From Novosphingobium lindaniclasticum LE124 (GTDB lineage Bacteria; Pseudomonadota; Alphaproteobacteria; Sphingomonadales; Sphingomonadaceae): DNA of 53,161 nucleotides. How positions within the stretch are numbered: the first letter of the stretch is position 1; each line of letters opens with the position of its first letter. Below are positions 45,146-52,313 of this stretch, piece by piece. A program made the position numbers and the translations under genes. The DNA lies in NCBI RefSeq assembly GCF_000445125.1, contig NZ_ATHL01000047.1, positions 1 to 53,161 of the forward strand. Reading direction: 5' to 3'. The notes beneath the pieces are model-generated. The model was not told the origin of the DNA, did not search any database, and was given only the letters and a program-made list of their open reading frames with translations.

Positions 45146-47699
45146 CGGCATGCACCGGGTGGACCTGAACACCTGCGATCTCGAACCGATCCACATCATC
45201 GGCCGAATCCAGAGTTTCGGCTGGCTCCTGTCGTTCTCCAGCGACTGGATCATCAACCACGTCTCGGCCAACTGCGAGGACCTGTTCGAGGTTTCGCCGC
45301 GCGACATGGTGGGGCTTCCCGCCACCCAGTTCCTTTCTCCCAATGCCCTGCACGACGTGCGCACCCGCCTGCAGATCCTGGGCGGCGCCAGCACCGTGGA
45401 GCGCGTGTTCGAGGTCGACCTGCGCGGCGACGGCCGCCTGTTCGATATGGCGGTGCACGTTTCCGGCCGCTCCTACGTGCTGGAGATCGAGCCTCACGAA
45501 GGCGGCCGACGCCGCGATTTCGTGAGCTATGTCCGGCCCATGATCGACCGGATGCGCCAGTCCACCTCGATCGAGCAGCTTTGCGCCAGCGCCGCCCGGC
45601 ACTTGCGCGGCCTCACCGGCTTCGACCGCGTCATGGTCTACCGTTTCGAAGGCGACGGTGCGGGCGAAGTCGTGGCGGAAAGCCTCAACGGCATGGTGGA
45701 CAGCTTCAAGGGGCTGCACTTCCCCGCCTCGGACATTCCGGCCCAGGCACGGCGGCTCTACACCCGCAACCTGCTGCGCATCATCAGCGACGTGGACGAT
45801 CCCACCGTGGAGATCCACCCCACCACCGATCCCAACGGCGACCCGCTCGACCTGTCGATGTCGGGACTGCGCGCGGTTTCGCCGATCCATGTCGAATATT
45901 TGCGCAACATGGGCGTAAAGGCTTCGATGTCGGTCTCGATCATCCGGCGCGGCAAGCTCTGGGGGCTGATGGCGTGCCACCACTATTCGCCGCTGCGGCT
46001 GTCCTACTCGGTCCGCACTGCCAGCGAACTGTTCGGGGAATTCTTCGCCTATCTGCTGGAGCAGAAGGAGACCGACTTCGCGCTGGCCCAGCGCACCGCC
46101 TCGATGCGGCTTCATGACGAGATGATGTCCCGCGTCGCTGCCGGCGGATCCCTGCTGGAGGCATTCGAGGACTTTTCCGATTCGATCGCCCGGGTCATTC
46201 CCTTCGACGGCGTGATCGGCTGGGTCGATGGGCAGTTCAGAAGCCACGGCTCGGTTCCGAACCAGGTGCAGTTCAGCGAACTCGCGCGCTTCCTCAACAC
46301 CGCGGGGGCCAGCACCGTCTGGTCGACGGACGCGATCGGATCGGTCTTCGCGCCTGCCCGCGAATGGTCCGATCGGGCGGCGGGCCTCCTGGCCTTGCCC
46401 GTGAGCCGTTCCCCGCGCGACTATATCGTGCTGTTTCGCCGCGAGCAGCTGCGCGAGGTCAACTGGGCTGGGAACCCGGAAAAGTCCATCGAACTCGGCC
46501 CGCTCGGCGCCCGGCTGACGCCGCGCAAAAGCTTCGAGATCTGGAAGGAAGAGCGCCGGGGACACTCCCGCCCCTGGACCGAGGAAGAGACGCTGGCTGC
46601 CGATGCCCTGCGCATCACGCTTCTCGAAGTCGTGCTGCGGCTGGCCGATGCGGTCCATGCCGAACGCGAGCAGGCCACCCGGCAGCAGGACGTGCTGATC
46701 GCGGAACTCAACCACCGCGTCCGCAATATCCTCAACCTGATCCGCGGCCTCGTGACCCAGAGCAAGGAAGGCGCCGCGACGATCGACGAGTTCGCCGAGA
46801 TCGTCGGCAGCCGCATCCACGCCCTTGCCCGCGCCCACGACCAGGTGACGCTGAAGGACTGGACGCCCTCCTCGCTCTACGACCTCATCCGCACGGAAGC
46901 CGCCGCCTATGCCGCCGGCAATGCCGACCGCGTGGCGATCGACGGCCCCGACGCGCTGATCGCGCCCAGCGCCTTCACCACTCTGGCGCTGGTGTTCCAC
47001 GAGCTGATGACCAATTCCTGCAAGTACGGCGCTTTGTCGGATTCGCGCGGGACGGTCACGATCACGCTCAGCCGCGACGACGACGGCTCGCTTGAGATCG
47101 ACTGGCGCGAGGCCGATGGTCCGCCGGTGAAGACGCCCACCCGGCGCGGCTTCGGCTCCACCATCATCGAGCGCACGATCCCGCACGAACTCGGCGGCTC
47201 CGCCTCGGTCATCTACCCGCAAGAGGGCCTGAAAGCGCTGTTCCTCCTGCCGGCGGAGCATGTCGCCAGCTTCGAGACGCCCAGCCCCTCGGAACACCCG
47301 CCCGCCGTCGACATGGCGGTATCGGACGGCCTTGCGGGCGCGCTGAAGCAGGGAACGGCGCTGATCGTCGAAGACAACATCATCATCGCGATGGAAGCCG
47401 AGGACGTCCTGCGCGGCCTCGGCTTCGCGGATTGCCGGATCGCCGGTTCGGTAAGCGCCGCGATGGCGCTGGTGGAGACGGGCCAGGTCTCCTTCGCGAT
47501 GCTCGACATCAATCTCGGCCGGGACACCAGCGAACCCGTGGCCCATGCACTGGAGGAGCGCGGCGTACCTTTCATCTTCGCCAGCGGTTACGGCGAGCGC
47601 TCGCTCCTGACCGGCACTTTCAAGGACGCGCCGGTCGTGACCAAGCCTTACGGCGAACGGGAGGTTCGCGCCGCGATCGCACGGCTGCACAAGGGCTGA
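45138..47699 (+). CDS. bphP: Bacteriophytochrome: PAS-GAF-PHY sensor, HWE histidine kinase, C-terminal receiver
   Basis: The 853-residue red/far-red photoreceptor starts at ATG 45138. Cys 13 (LNTCDLEPIHIIGRIQSFGWLL) is the biliverdin-binding residue. The GAF domain carries FPASDIPAQARRLYTRNLLRII, and a PHY domain follows. The kinase is of the HWE/HisKA_2 type, with ELNHRVRNILNLIRGLV (His about 526) and an ATPase with HELMTNSCKYGAL. A C-terminal receiver (ALIVEDNIIIAMEAEDVL) has Asp about 790 (MLDINLG). Members of this kinase group can signal to PhyR, and phyR lies about 4.6 kb downstream. The receiver may be a phosphate sink or an output. Confidence 0.95.
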   Translation: MADGMHRVDLNTCDLEPIHIIGRIQSFGWLLSFSSDWIINHVSANCEDLFEVSPRDMVGLPATQFLSPNALHDVRTRLQILGGASTVERVFEVDLRGDGRLFDMAVHVSGRSYVLEIEPHEGGRRRDFVSYVRPMIDRMRQSTSIEQLCASAARHLRGLTGFDRVMVYRFEGDGAGEVVAESLNGMVDSFKGLHFPASDIPAQARRLYTRNLLRIISDVDDPTVEIHPTTDPNGDPLDLSMSGLRAVSPIHVEYLRNMGVKASMSVSIIRRGKLWGLMACHHYSPLRLSYSVRTASELFGEFFAYLLEQKETDFALAQRTASMRLHDEMMSRVAAGGSLLEAFEDFSDSIARVIPFDGVIGWVDGQFRSHGSVPNQVQFSELARFLNTAGASTVWSTDAIGSVFAPAREWSDRAAGLLALPVSRSPRDYIVLFRREQLREVNWAGNPEKSIELGPLGARLTPRKSFEIWKEERRGHSRPWTEEETLAADALRITLLEVVLRLADAVHAEREQATRQQDVLIAELNHRVRNILNLIRGLVTQSKEGAATIDEFAEIVGSRIHALARAHDQVTLKDWTPSSLYDLIRTEAAAYAAGNADRVAIDGPDALIAPSAFTTLALVFHELMTNSCKYGALSDSRGTVTITLSRDDDGSLEIDWREADGPPVKTPTRRGFGSTIIERTIPHELGGSASVIYPQEGLKALFLLPAEHVASFETPSPSEHPPAVDMAVSDGLAGALKQGTALIVEDNIIIAMEAEDVLRGLGFADCRIAGSVSAAMALVETGQVSFAMLDINLGRDTSEPVAHALEERGVPFIFASGYGERSLLTGTFKDAPVVTKPYGEREVRAAIARLHKG

Positions 47700-47726
47700 T
47701 CGGCGCATCGGTCCGATAGAAGCCCC

Positions 47727-48359
47727 TCATGGTAGATCGGACTTCTCCTTGGGCGAAGGACAAGCGCCGACCTGACGCCCTGTGATCGACCACCGCGTCA
47801 GGTCCGACTTCTGCGCGGCCGACGGGTCGGGCACCAGCATCTCGCGTCGGCCGTTGAAATCGAGCCTGAACCGTTCGGCGTCATAGGTTCCGGTGACAGT
47901 CAGAATCAATCGGGTGCGCTGTGTGTGGATCAGGCCGGATGGGTCGGGACCGGTGACGTTCCCGCCCATGCAGGTCTGAGTTGCGCGCAGACGCCCATCG
48001 CCGAGTTGCAGCGCGAGTTTGCGGCAATCGGTCGTTATCGACGATTGTGCACGCCCTTGCCCCGCCAGTAGCGCGACCAGGGCCTCGACCCGCGTAGCGG
48101 GAAGGCAGAAGCGCCATTCTCGGTCCTGCCCCGCAGCAGGCACGATCTCGCGGCCGTCCAGGCTTTTGCCGAAGTGATAGGATCGGGAAACCCTCACCAG
48201 CCATTCGCCCGCCGCGAACACGCCTCGGTCCCGCGTGCCCTCGACGACGATGTCGCCCTCTGTCCCGGCCTCCTTGGCAGATCCGCCGGAGGACGGCGAC
48301 CACAGGATAGCCGCCAGAGCAAGCGCAAGAACCGGATAATGTCGCTGGTTCTCCATCAT
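47727..48359 (-). CDS. Secreted hypothetical protein (weakly DUF3617-like)
   Basis: The product is about 210 residues. A start at the Met-Met pair (48359/48356) gives a signal-peptide-like segment (NQRHYPVLALALAAILWSPSSGGSA); an earlier start at 48416 would precede this. The mature part has GEWLVRVSRSYHFG near its start and three Cys (RFCLP, TDCRKL, TQTCMG), which recalls the DUF3617 layout of a G-x-W motif followed by cysteines. This resemblance is weak. It converges with the phytochrome gene, with 27 bases between the stop codons and no clear terminator. Confidence 0.6.
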   Translation of the reverse strand: MMENQRHYPVLALALAAILWSPSSGGSAKEAGTEGDIVVEGTRDRGVFAAGEWLVRVSRSYHFGKSLDGREIVPAAGQDREWRFCLPATRVEALVALLAGQGRAQSSITTDCRKLALQLGDGRLRATQTCMGGNVTGPDPSGLIHTQRTRLILTVTGTYDAERFRLDFNGRREMLVPDPSAAQKSDLTRWSITGRQVGACPSPKEKSDLP

Positions 48360-48437
48360 CGGCGGCAATCGTGCCGTATCGCCGGTGGCACGGCAATCCG
48401 CATGTGCGGATAACAAACGCCGGATCGGCGCCTTCGC

Positions 48438-49451
48438 TCAGTTCCAGCTGGCGGCTGACGGTGCCGCTTCCAGGAAGGCTACCAGCCCCCGCTCCTCTCG
48501 CGCCAGCCACTGCGTGCGGCGCGGCAGGCTGCTCGGAAGCTCCGGAACGGGCTCGGTGCCCCGCACATAGGCGACCAGCGCGGGATGGACGTAGGACTTG
48601 CGGGCAATGGCCGGGGTGTTGCCGAGATGGTCAGCCACATCCTCCAGCAGCGCTTTGAGTGTCACTTTCGGTTCCTGCCAGATCCGCGCGAAAGCCAGAG
48701 TGCTGGCCGCGAAGGTTCGGAAGTCCTTGGCCGAGAAATCCTCGCCCATCGTCTCGTGCAAGTAGTCGTTGACGTCCTGCGAGCCGACCGGACAGGCGCA
48801 GCCCTCCTCGTCCAGGTACTGGAACAAGTGCTGCCCCGGCAGATCCTGCATCTTGCGCACGCAGGCCACGAGCGCCCGGTCGCTGGACAACACTTCGCGC
48901 AGCTTGCCGTGCTTGGCGCGGAAACGCAGCTTGAGCGTGCGCCCTTTCACGGTGGCATGGCGGCCGCGCAGGGTGGTGGCGCCGAAGCTGCGGTTCTCCT
49001 TAGCGTAACGCTCGTTGCCGATGCGGATGGCCGCCGTGTCCAGCAAGGCGACGACCGAGGCGATCGCGCGTTCGCGGCAGAGGCGCGAAAGCGCGAGATC
49101 CTCGGCCACGCGTCGGCGCAGTTCCGGCAGCGCATGGCCGAAAGCGGCGCAGCGGTCGAACTTGCGCGCATCGCGATCCGCCCGCCAGTCGGTATGGTAG
49201 CGATACTGCTTGCGCCCGCGCGCATCGATCCCGGTGGCCAGCAGATGCGCGTCGGGATCGGGCGAGAACCAGCAATCGACATAGGCCGGCGGCAGGGCGA
49301 TGCGATTGAGCCGGTCGATCTCTTCGCGGTCGCGGATCCGCGCGCCGTCGGGATCGAAGTAGGCCCATCTCACGCGCGTGTCCTTGCCGCCTCTCACGGG
49401 CTTGCGCGTAATTCCGGGAGCGGTTCCATCGGCGAAGGTGAGGCGTGGCAT
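48438..49451 (-). CDS. DNA topoisomerase IB
   Basis: The 337-residue enzyme is a poxvirus/bacterial-type type IB topoisomerase that relaxes supercoils through a 3'-phosphotyrosine. The N-terminal domain starts GITRKPVRGGKDTRVRWAYFDPDGARI. The catalytic domain holds IRIGNERYAKENRSFGATTLRGRH, the Arg/Lys-containing FRAKHGK loop and KDFRTFAAS, and the active-site Tyr is about residue 287 (IARKSYVHP). In alphaproteobacteria such genes are often near general-stress genes. Here its upstream space contains a palindromic EcfG-like promoter shared with the divergent hemerythrin gene. Confidence 0.93.
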   Translation of the reverse strand: MPRLTFADGTAPGITRKPVRGGKDTRVRWAYFDPDGARIRDREEIDRLNRIALPPAYVDCWFSPDPDAHLLATGIDARGRKQYRYHTDWRADRDARKFDRCAAFGHALPELRRRVAEDLALSRLCRERAIASVVALLDTAAIRIGNERYAKENRSFGATTLRGRHATVKGRTLKLRFRAKHGKLREVLSSDRALVACVRKMQDLPGQHLFQYLDEEGCACPVGSQDVNDYLHETMGEDFSAKDFRTFAASTLAFARIWQEPKVTLKALLEDVADHLGNTPAIARKSYVHPALVAYVRGTEPVPELPSSLPRRTQWLAREERGLVAFLEAAPSAASWN

Positions 49452-49477
49452 CGAGGTTCCCTGATCGTGGCCCCTTC

Positions 49478-49503
49478 GGAACCGCCGGGCATGCCGGCCC
49501 GTT
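49478..49503 (+). promoter_or_regulatory. EcfG-type promoter for the hemerythrin-like gene
   Basis: GGAAC (49478-49482), 17 bases, then CGTT (49500-49503) matches the alphaproteobacterial general-stress promoter GGAAC-N16/17-CGTT. It lies 41 bases before the hemerythrin start codon at 49544. Confidence 0.75.
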
Positions 49504-49505
49504 CC
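49480..49505 (-). promoter_or_regulatory. EcfG-type promoter for topoisomerase IB, overlapping
   Basis: On the minus strand GGAAC (49505-49501), 18 bases, GTT (49482-49480) gives the same pattern facing the topoisomerase gene. It differs by GGTT in place of CGTT. The two sites overlap almost completely because the sequence is nearly palindromic. Confidence 0.55.
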
Positions 49506-49543
49506 TTGACCGATACGAATTGCCCCAAGGAAGGAGCGACACC

Positions 49544-50026
49544 ATGGCCGATGCCCGTATTTTCAGGGACCTCAAGGCGGATCACGACCGTCACCGCGAG
49601 ATGCTCGCCAAGCTCGGCGAGACCAAGGGCGACAGCCCCGAACGCCGCGAACTCTTCGAAGAACTGCGGCGAGAACTGCAAGCCCATGCCGCGGCGGAAG
49701 AAGAATCGCTCTATGCGACGATGCTCGCCTGCCCGGAATTGCGGGACGAAGCGCGCCATTCGGTGTCCGAGCACAAGGAAATCGACGATTTCCTGGGCGA
49801 ATTGATCGAGATCGACATGGCGTCGAGCGCCTGGCTCGCCAAGTTCAAGGACATGCGCCACCGCTATCTTCATCATATCGACGAGGAAGAGGAAGACATG
49901 TTCCCCAGCGCAGCGGAAACCCTGTCCGCCGATGCGGAGCGGCGCATGGCCGAGACCTTCGAGAATCGCAAGCCGCGCGAGTTGCAGATCGCCGCCAGCC
50001 AGAAGCCGGGAGACGAGCGGGAATGA
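49544..50026 (+). CDS. Hemerythrin-like HHE-domain protein
   Basis: The 160-residue helical protein has the metal-ligand pattern of HHE/hemerythrin-like domains: DHDRHREML, HAAAEEESLY, SEHKEIDDFLGEL and HRYLHHIDEEEEDMF. These could bind a di-iron centre for oxygen, iron or nitric-oxide-related chemistry. I use ATG 49544, which follows AAGGAAGGAG. An earlier in-frame start at 49445 would run through the promoter region. An EcfG-type promoter upstream places it in the general-stress regulon. The specific function is unknown. Confidence 0.88.
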   Translation: MADARIFRDLKADHDRHREMLAKLGETKGDSPERRELFEELRRELQAHAAAEEESLYATMLACPELRDEARHSVSEHKEIDDFLGELIEIDMASSAWLAKFKDMRHRYLHHIDEEEEDMFPSAAETLSADAERRMAETFENRKPRELQIAASQKPGDERE

Positions 50027-50132
50027 CGGCGTGACCGGCGGCGCTCACCGGCTTTCGGCAGCCGGGGCGCCGCTACGGGAACGCCGAAGGCCTTCGGGCA
50101 TTGTTTCGTTAACAACCAGGAGGAGAGCTGCC

Positions 50133-50597
50133 ATGGAAAGCCACGTCCGCGAAAGGTTCTGGAAAGCCTTCGCCGCCAGCCCGTTCATCATGATGCGCCT
50201 CGAATCGGCTCATGGCCATGCCGAGCCCATGACGGCGCTGCTCGACAAGGAAGCGCATCATGCCGTCTGGTTCGTCTGCAAGCGGGACAACCGCATCGGC
50301 GCGGGCGGCCGGGCCATGGGTCAGGTCATGACCAAGGGGCACGATGTCTTCGCCTGCATCGCCGGCACGCTCGTCGAGGAAACCGACCCGGCGGTTCGCG
50401 ACAGGCACTGGACCAATCATGTCGAAGCCTGGTTCCCCAACGGCAAGCACGATCCTTCGATCGTCATGCTGCGGTTCGAGATCGACGATGCGGAAGTCTG
50501 GACTTCGGACGTCGGCATCACCGGTCTTTTCAAGCTGGCGACAGGCGGCACCATCGATCCGTCTCGAACTGGCGAGCACGAAGTCGGCGCGGTCTGA
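50133..50597 (+). CDS. PNPOx-like general stress protein
   Basis: The 154-residue protein matches the pyridoxamine 5'-phosphate oxidase-like split-barrel group often called general stress protein (GSP26-like), which may bind FMN or FAD. ERFWKAFAASPFIMMRLESAHGHAEPMTALLDKEAHHAVWFVCKRDN is the conserved start, followed by IAGTLVEETDPAVRDRHW and AWFPNGKHDPSIVMLRFEID. ATG 50133 follows AGGAGGAG, an unusually strong ribosome-binding site. It lies 106 bases after the hemerythrin gene. A GGAAC at 50078 has no correctly spaced GTT, so its promoter is not clear. Confidence 0.85.
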   Translation: MESHVRERFWKAFAASPFIMMRLESAHGHAEPMTALLDKEAHHAVWFVCKRDNRIGAGGRAMGQVMTKGHDVFACIAGTLVEETDPAVRDRHWTNHVEAWFPNGKHDPSIVMLRFEIDDAEVWTSDVGITGLFKLATGGTIDPSRTGEHEVGAV

Positions 50598-50631
50598 ATC
50601 CCTCGTCGACCGCACGACCCAGTGCTCCCGG

Positions 50632-50670
50632 GGGGCGTGGAGGCCAGCCCCTCCGCGCCCCTTCCGTTTT
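50632..50670 (+). terminator. Intrinsic terminator after the PNPOx-like gene
   Basis: GGGGCGTGGAGG (50632-50643) and CCTCCGCGCCCC (50650-50661) form a 12-bp stem with one G-G type mismatch region at most, followed by TTCCGTTTT. The convergent response-regulator gene ends at 50711. Confidence 0.75.
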
Positions 50671-50710
50671 GCCCATCGCTTTGAACGCGGTGGAGCAGCG
50701 ACCGGAGCCA

Positions 50711-51127
50711 TCAGGCGCGAACCAGCGGCTCCAGGTCGGCGGGTCTCGAAGTTTCGGGGCAATCGGCAAGGGCATAGGCGATCGCCGATAGGATCGCCTG
50801 GCGCGAAAACGGCTTCTGGACGATTCCGACCGCCGTGGGCGCGGGAGCGTCGATCTGGCCGGGATTGGCAGTGACGTAGATGATCGGCGCGCCGAACCGG
50901 GACGCGAGATCGCGGGCCACTGCCGGACCGGTCAGCCCGTCGCGCAAGTTGAGGTCCACCAAGGCGATATCCGGCCGTTCCGCCAGAGCCGCCACCGAAG
51001 CGGAATCGGGGAAGGTGCCGAGGACGGCGTGACCGCCGTCCGACAGTATATCTTCGAGTTGCAGCGCCACCAGGAATTCGTCCTCGACGATAAGTATCCT
51101 GGCGGCGTTGGGGATCATCGAGTCCAA
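50711..51127 (-). CDS. Single-domain response regulator
   Basis: The 138-residue protein is a receiver domain with no output domain. The acidic residues are in ILIVEDEFLVALQLED (Glu 15, Asp 16), the phospho-acceptor Asp is 58 (ALVDLNLRDG) and the conserved Lys is in IVQKPFSR. Standalone receivers in alphaproteobacterial stress loci can pass phosphate between HWE/HisKA_2 kinases and PhyR or act as sinks (the SdrG type has a FATGUY motif). Its lysine region reads QKPF rather than a full FATGUY motif. It lies 38 bases beyond the sigma-factor stop, on the same strand, so the two are probably co-transcribed. Confidence 0.9.
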   Translation of the reverse strand: MDSMIPNAARILIVEDEFLVALQLEDILSDGGHAVLGTFPDSASVAALAERPDIALVDLNLRDGLTGPAVARDLASRFGAPIIYVTANPGQIDAPAPTAVGIVQKPFSRQAILSAIAYALADCPETSRPADLEPLVRA

Positions 51128-51165
51128 GGCAGTGGAGTCCTAAACATTGGCGACTGTCTGGAAGA

Positions 51166-51837
51166 TCAGGCGGCGAGCGTGTCCCGCTCGTCGACATTGG
51201 CGATCTTCACGAGTTCGGCGAAGAACGCGTCGATCGCTTCGCCGTTCAGCACGAAGTTGTGACGGAAATCGGGAAGCTGGCCAGACTCGATCACTTTCAG
51301 GAGCATGGCGCGGGCGCGGCAGATGCGGCTCTTGACGGTGCCGAGAGCGATGCCGCAGATCTTCGCGATCTCTTCGTAGGAGAGATTGCCGGCAGCCACG
51401 AGAATCAGCGCCTCGCGGTAGGTTTCGGGAATGGCGGTCAAGGCGCGGAGGACGTCCGCAAGCTCGATGGCGCTTTCCTGGCTGGCTTCGGCGCGCAGGA
51501 TGCGTTCGGCGGCCAGTTCGTCGTATTCGCCGTGGAACCGGGCCCGGCGCGCTTCGCTATAGAAGTGATTGCGCAGGATCGTGAACGTCCAGGCCTTGAA
51601 GTTGGTGCCGGCCGCATAGCGACCGCGGGCTGCCCAGGCACGCAGCATGGCTTCCTGCGCAAGATCGTCGGCGCGATCGCGGCAACCGCAAAGGCCGCGT
51701 GCGAAAGCACGCAAGTGCGGCGCCACTTCCGAGAGCGCGCGCTTGAAGTCCCGGTCGCTGAGCGCGGCCACGGCAGGTGCCGCGGTTTCGCCTGAGACGA
51801 TTTCGGCACCGGCGCTGGTTTCGGTTGCTGCGGACAT
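51166..51837 (-). CDS. ecfG: EcfG-type general stress sigma factor
   Basis: The 223-residue ECF sigma factor directs the alphaproteobacterial general stress response. Region 2 covers LRAFARGLCGCRDRADDLAQEAMLRAWAARGRYAAGTNFKAWTFTILRNHFYSEARR, and region 4 covers IPETYREALILVAAGNLSYEEIAKICGIALGTVKSRICRARA. Together with the linker GEYDELAAERIL these fit EcfG. A C-terminal tail of about 40 residues (DFRHNFVLNGEAIDAFFAELVK...) is longer than I expect. ATG 51837 follows AAGGAGGG; a longer frame upstream is discarded. An EcfG-type promoter lies upstream, and phyR is divergent. No nepR gene stands between promoter and gene. Confidence 0.92.
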   Translation of the reverse strand: MSAATETSAGAEIVSGETAAPAVAALSDRDFKRALSEVAPHLRAFARGLCGCRDRADDLAQEAMLRAWAARGRYAAGTNFKAWTFTILRNHFYSEARRARFHGEYDELAAERILRAEASQESAIELADVLRALTAIPETYREALILVAAGNLSYEEIAKICGIALGTVKSRICRARAMLLKVIESGQLPDFRHNFVLNGEAIDAFFAELVKIANVDERDTLAA

Positions 51838-51885
51838 TGCGTTCCCTCCTTGGCTGATCACGTTTCGTGACCGGTCGAATTGGCA

Positions 51886-51911
51886 AACGCGACTAATGAA
51901 CACAAAGTTCC
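51886..51911 (-). promoter_or_regulatory. EcfG-type promoter upstream of the sigma-factor gene
   Basis: On the minus strand GGAAC (51911-51907), 17 bases, CGTT (51889-51886) matches the EcfG consensus exactly. It lies 49 bases before the sigma-factor start, which suggests autoregulation. Confidence 0.78.
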
Positions 51912-52050
51912 CGGTGCGATGCTTAGTGACCATTTCCGGCGCGGATTCGCGTTCGATTTCGAGATGGACCGAGGCTGCTGCACGATCTTTCGTGCAACCA
52001 AGATGATTTTTTTCGTTCACCTTGGGAACATCCCTGCGCCGTAAACTTTG

Positions 52051-52084
52051 AGGCCTCCGTCCACGCATTCGTGAACGGAGGCCT
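52051..52084. promoter_or_regulatory. Hairpin in the ecfG-phyR intergenic region
   Basis: AGGCCTCCGT (52051-52060) and ACGGAGGCCT (52075-52084) form a perfect 10-bp stem, and CACG/CGTG extend it inside the loop. No T run follows on either strand, so it is more likely a leader structure or protein site than a terminator. Confidence 0.5.
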
Positions 52085-52313
52085 CCGGGATCGGGTCACC
52101 ACCGGTTGCGGGGGGTGGGGGAGCCAGTGGTGACACCGAGCAAACGGGCCCGACCCGACTTGGTTCCCGCAAAACCGGCTCTCCGGGAAAAATTTTGAGG
52201 TTGCCCTGCCCTGCTCGCGGCGTCAGAAATCGATGATCCATCGGGAGGGGGCGGGCCACCGGTGCGGTGAAAAACACGGGGACGATCACGTCCCCACGAT
52301 TCGAGGAATTTCG

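Larger units (their letters stand above)
51838..52313. other. Divergent ecfG-phyR regulatory region, no nepR seen
   Basis: These 476 bases lie between the divergent sigma-factor and phyR genes. I find the EcfG promoter facing the sigma gene. There are two hairpins (52051-52084 and 52096-52133) and a TTCCCG/CGGGAA hairpin followed by AATTTT (52164-52196) in what may be a long phyR leader. No reading frame with a NepR-like helix (such as WLGxxLRxxY) was found on either strand. Confidence 0.6.

Noticed and set aside
45000..47708. A 902-codon minus-strand frame opposite the phytochrome gene.
   Set aside because: BphP has unmistakable domains in the other strand; the antisense translation has none.
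50078..50110. GGAAC before the PNPOx-like gene as an EcfG promoter.
   Set aside because: The nearest GTT is 20 bases away, and the CGTT is 24 bases away, both outside the 16-18 range used by EcfG.
52025..52049. GGAAC followed after 16 bases by CTTT as a phyR EcfG promoter.
   Set aside because: One mismatch in the -10 element and a leader of more than 250 bases make it too weak to list as a promoter; it is mentioned only as a candidate.
51838..52068. An N-terminal extension of the sigma factor up to 52068.
   Set aside because: The extension crosses the EcfG promoter and does not resemble NepR or a sigma-factor domain. A strong AAGGAGGG precedes ATG 51837.
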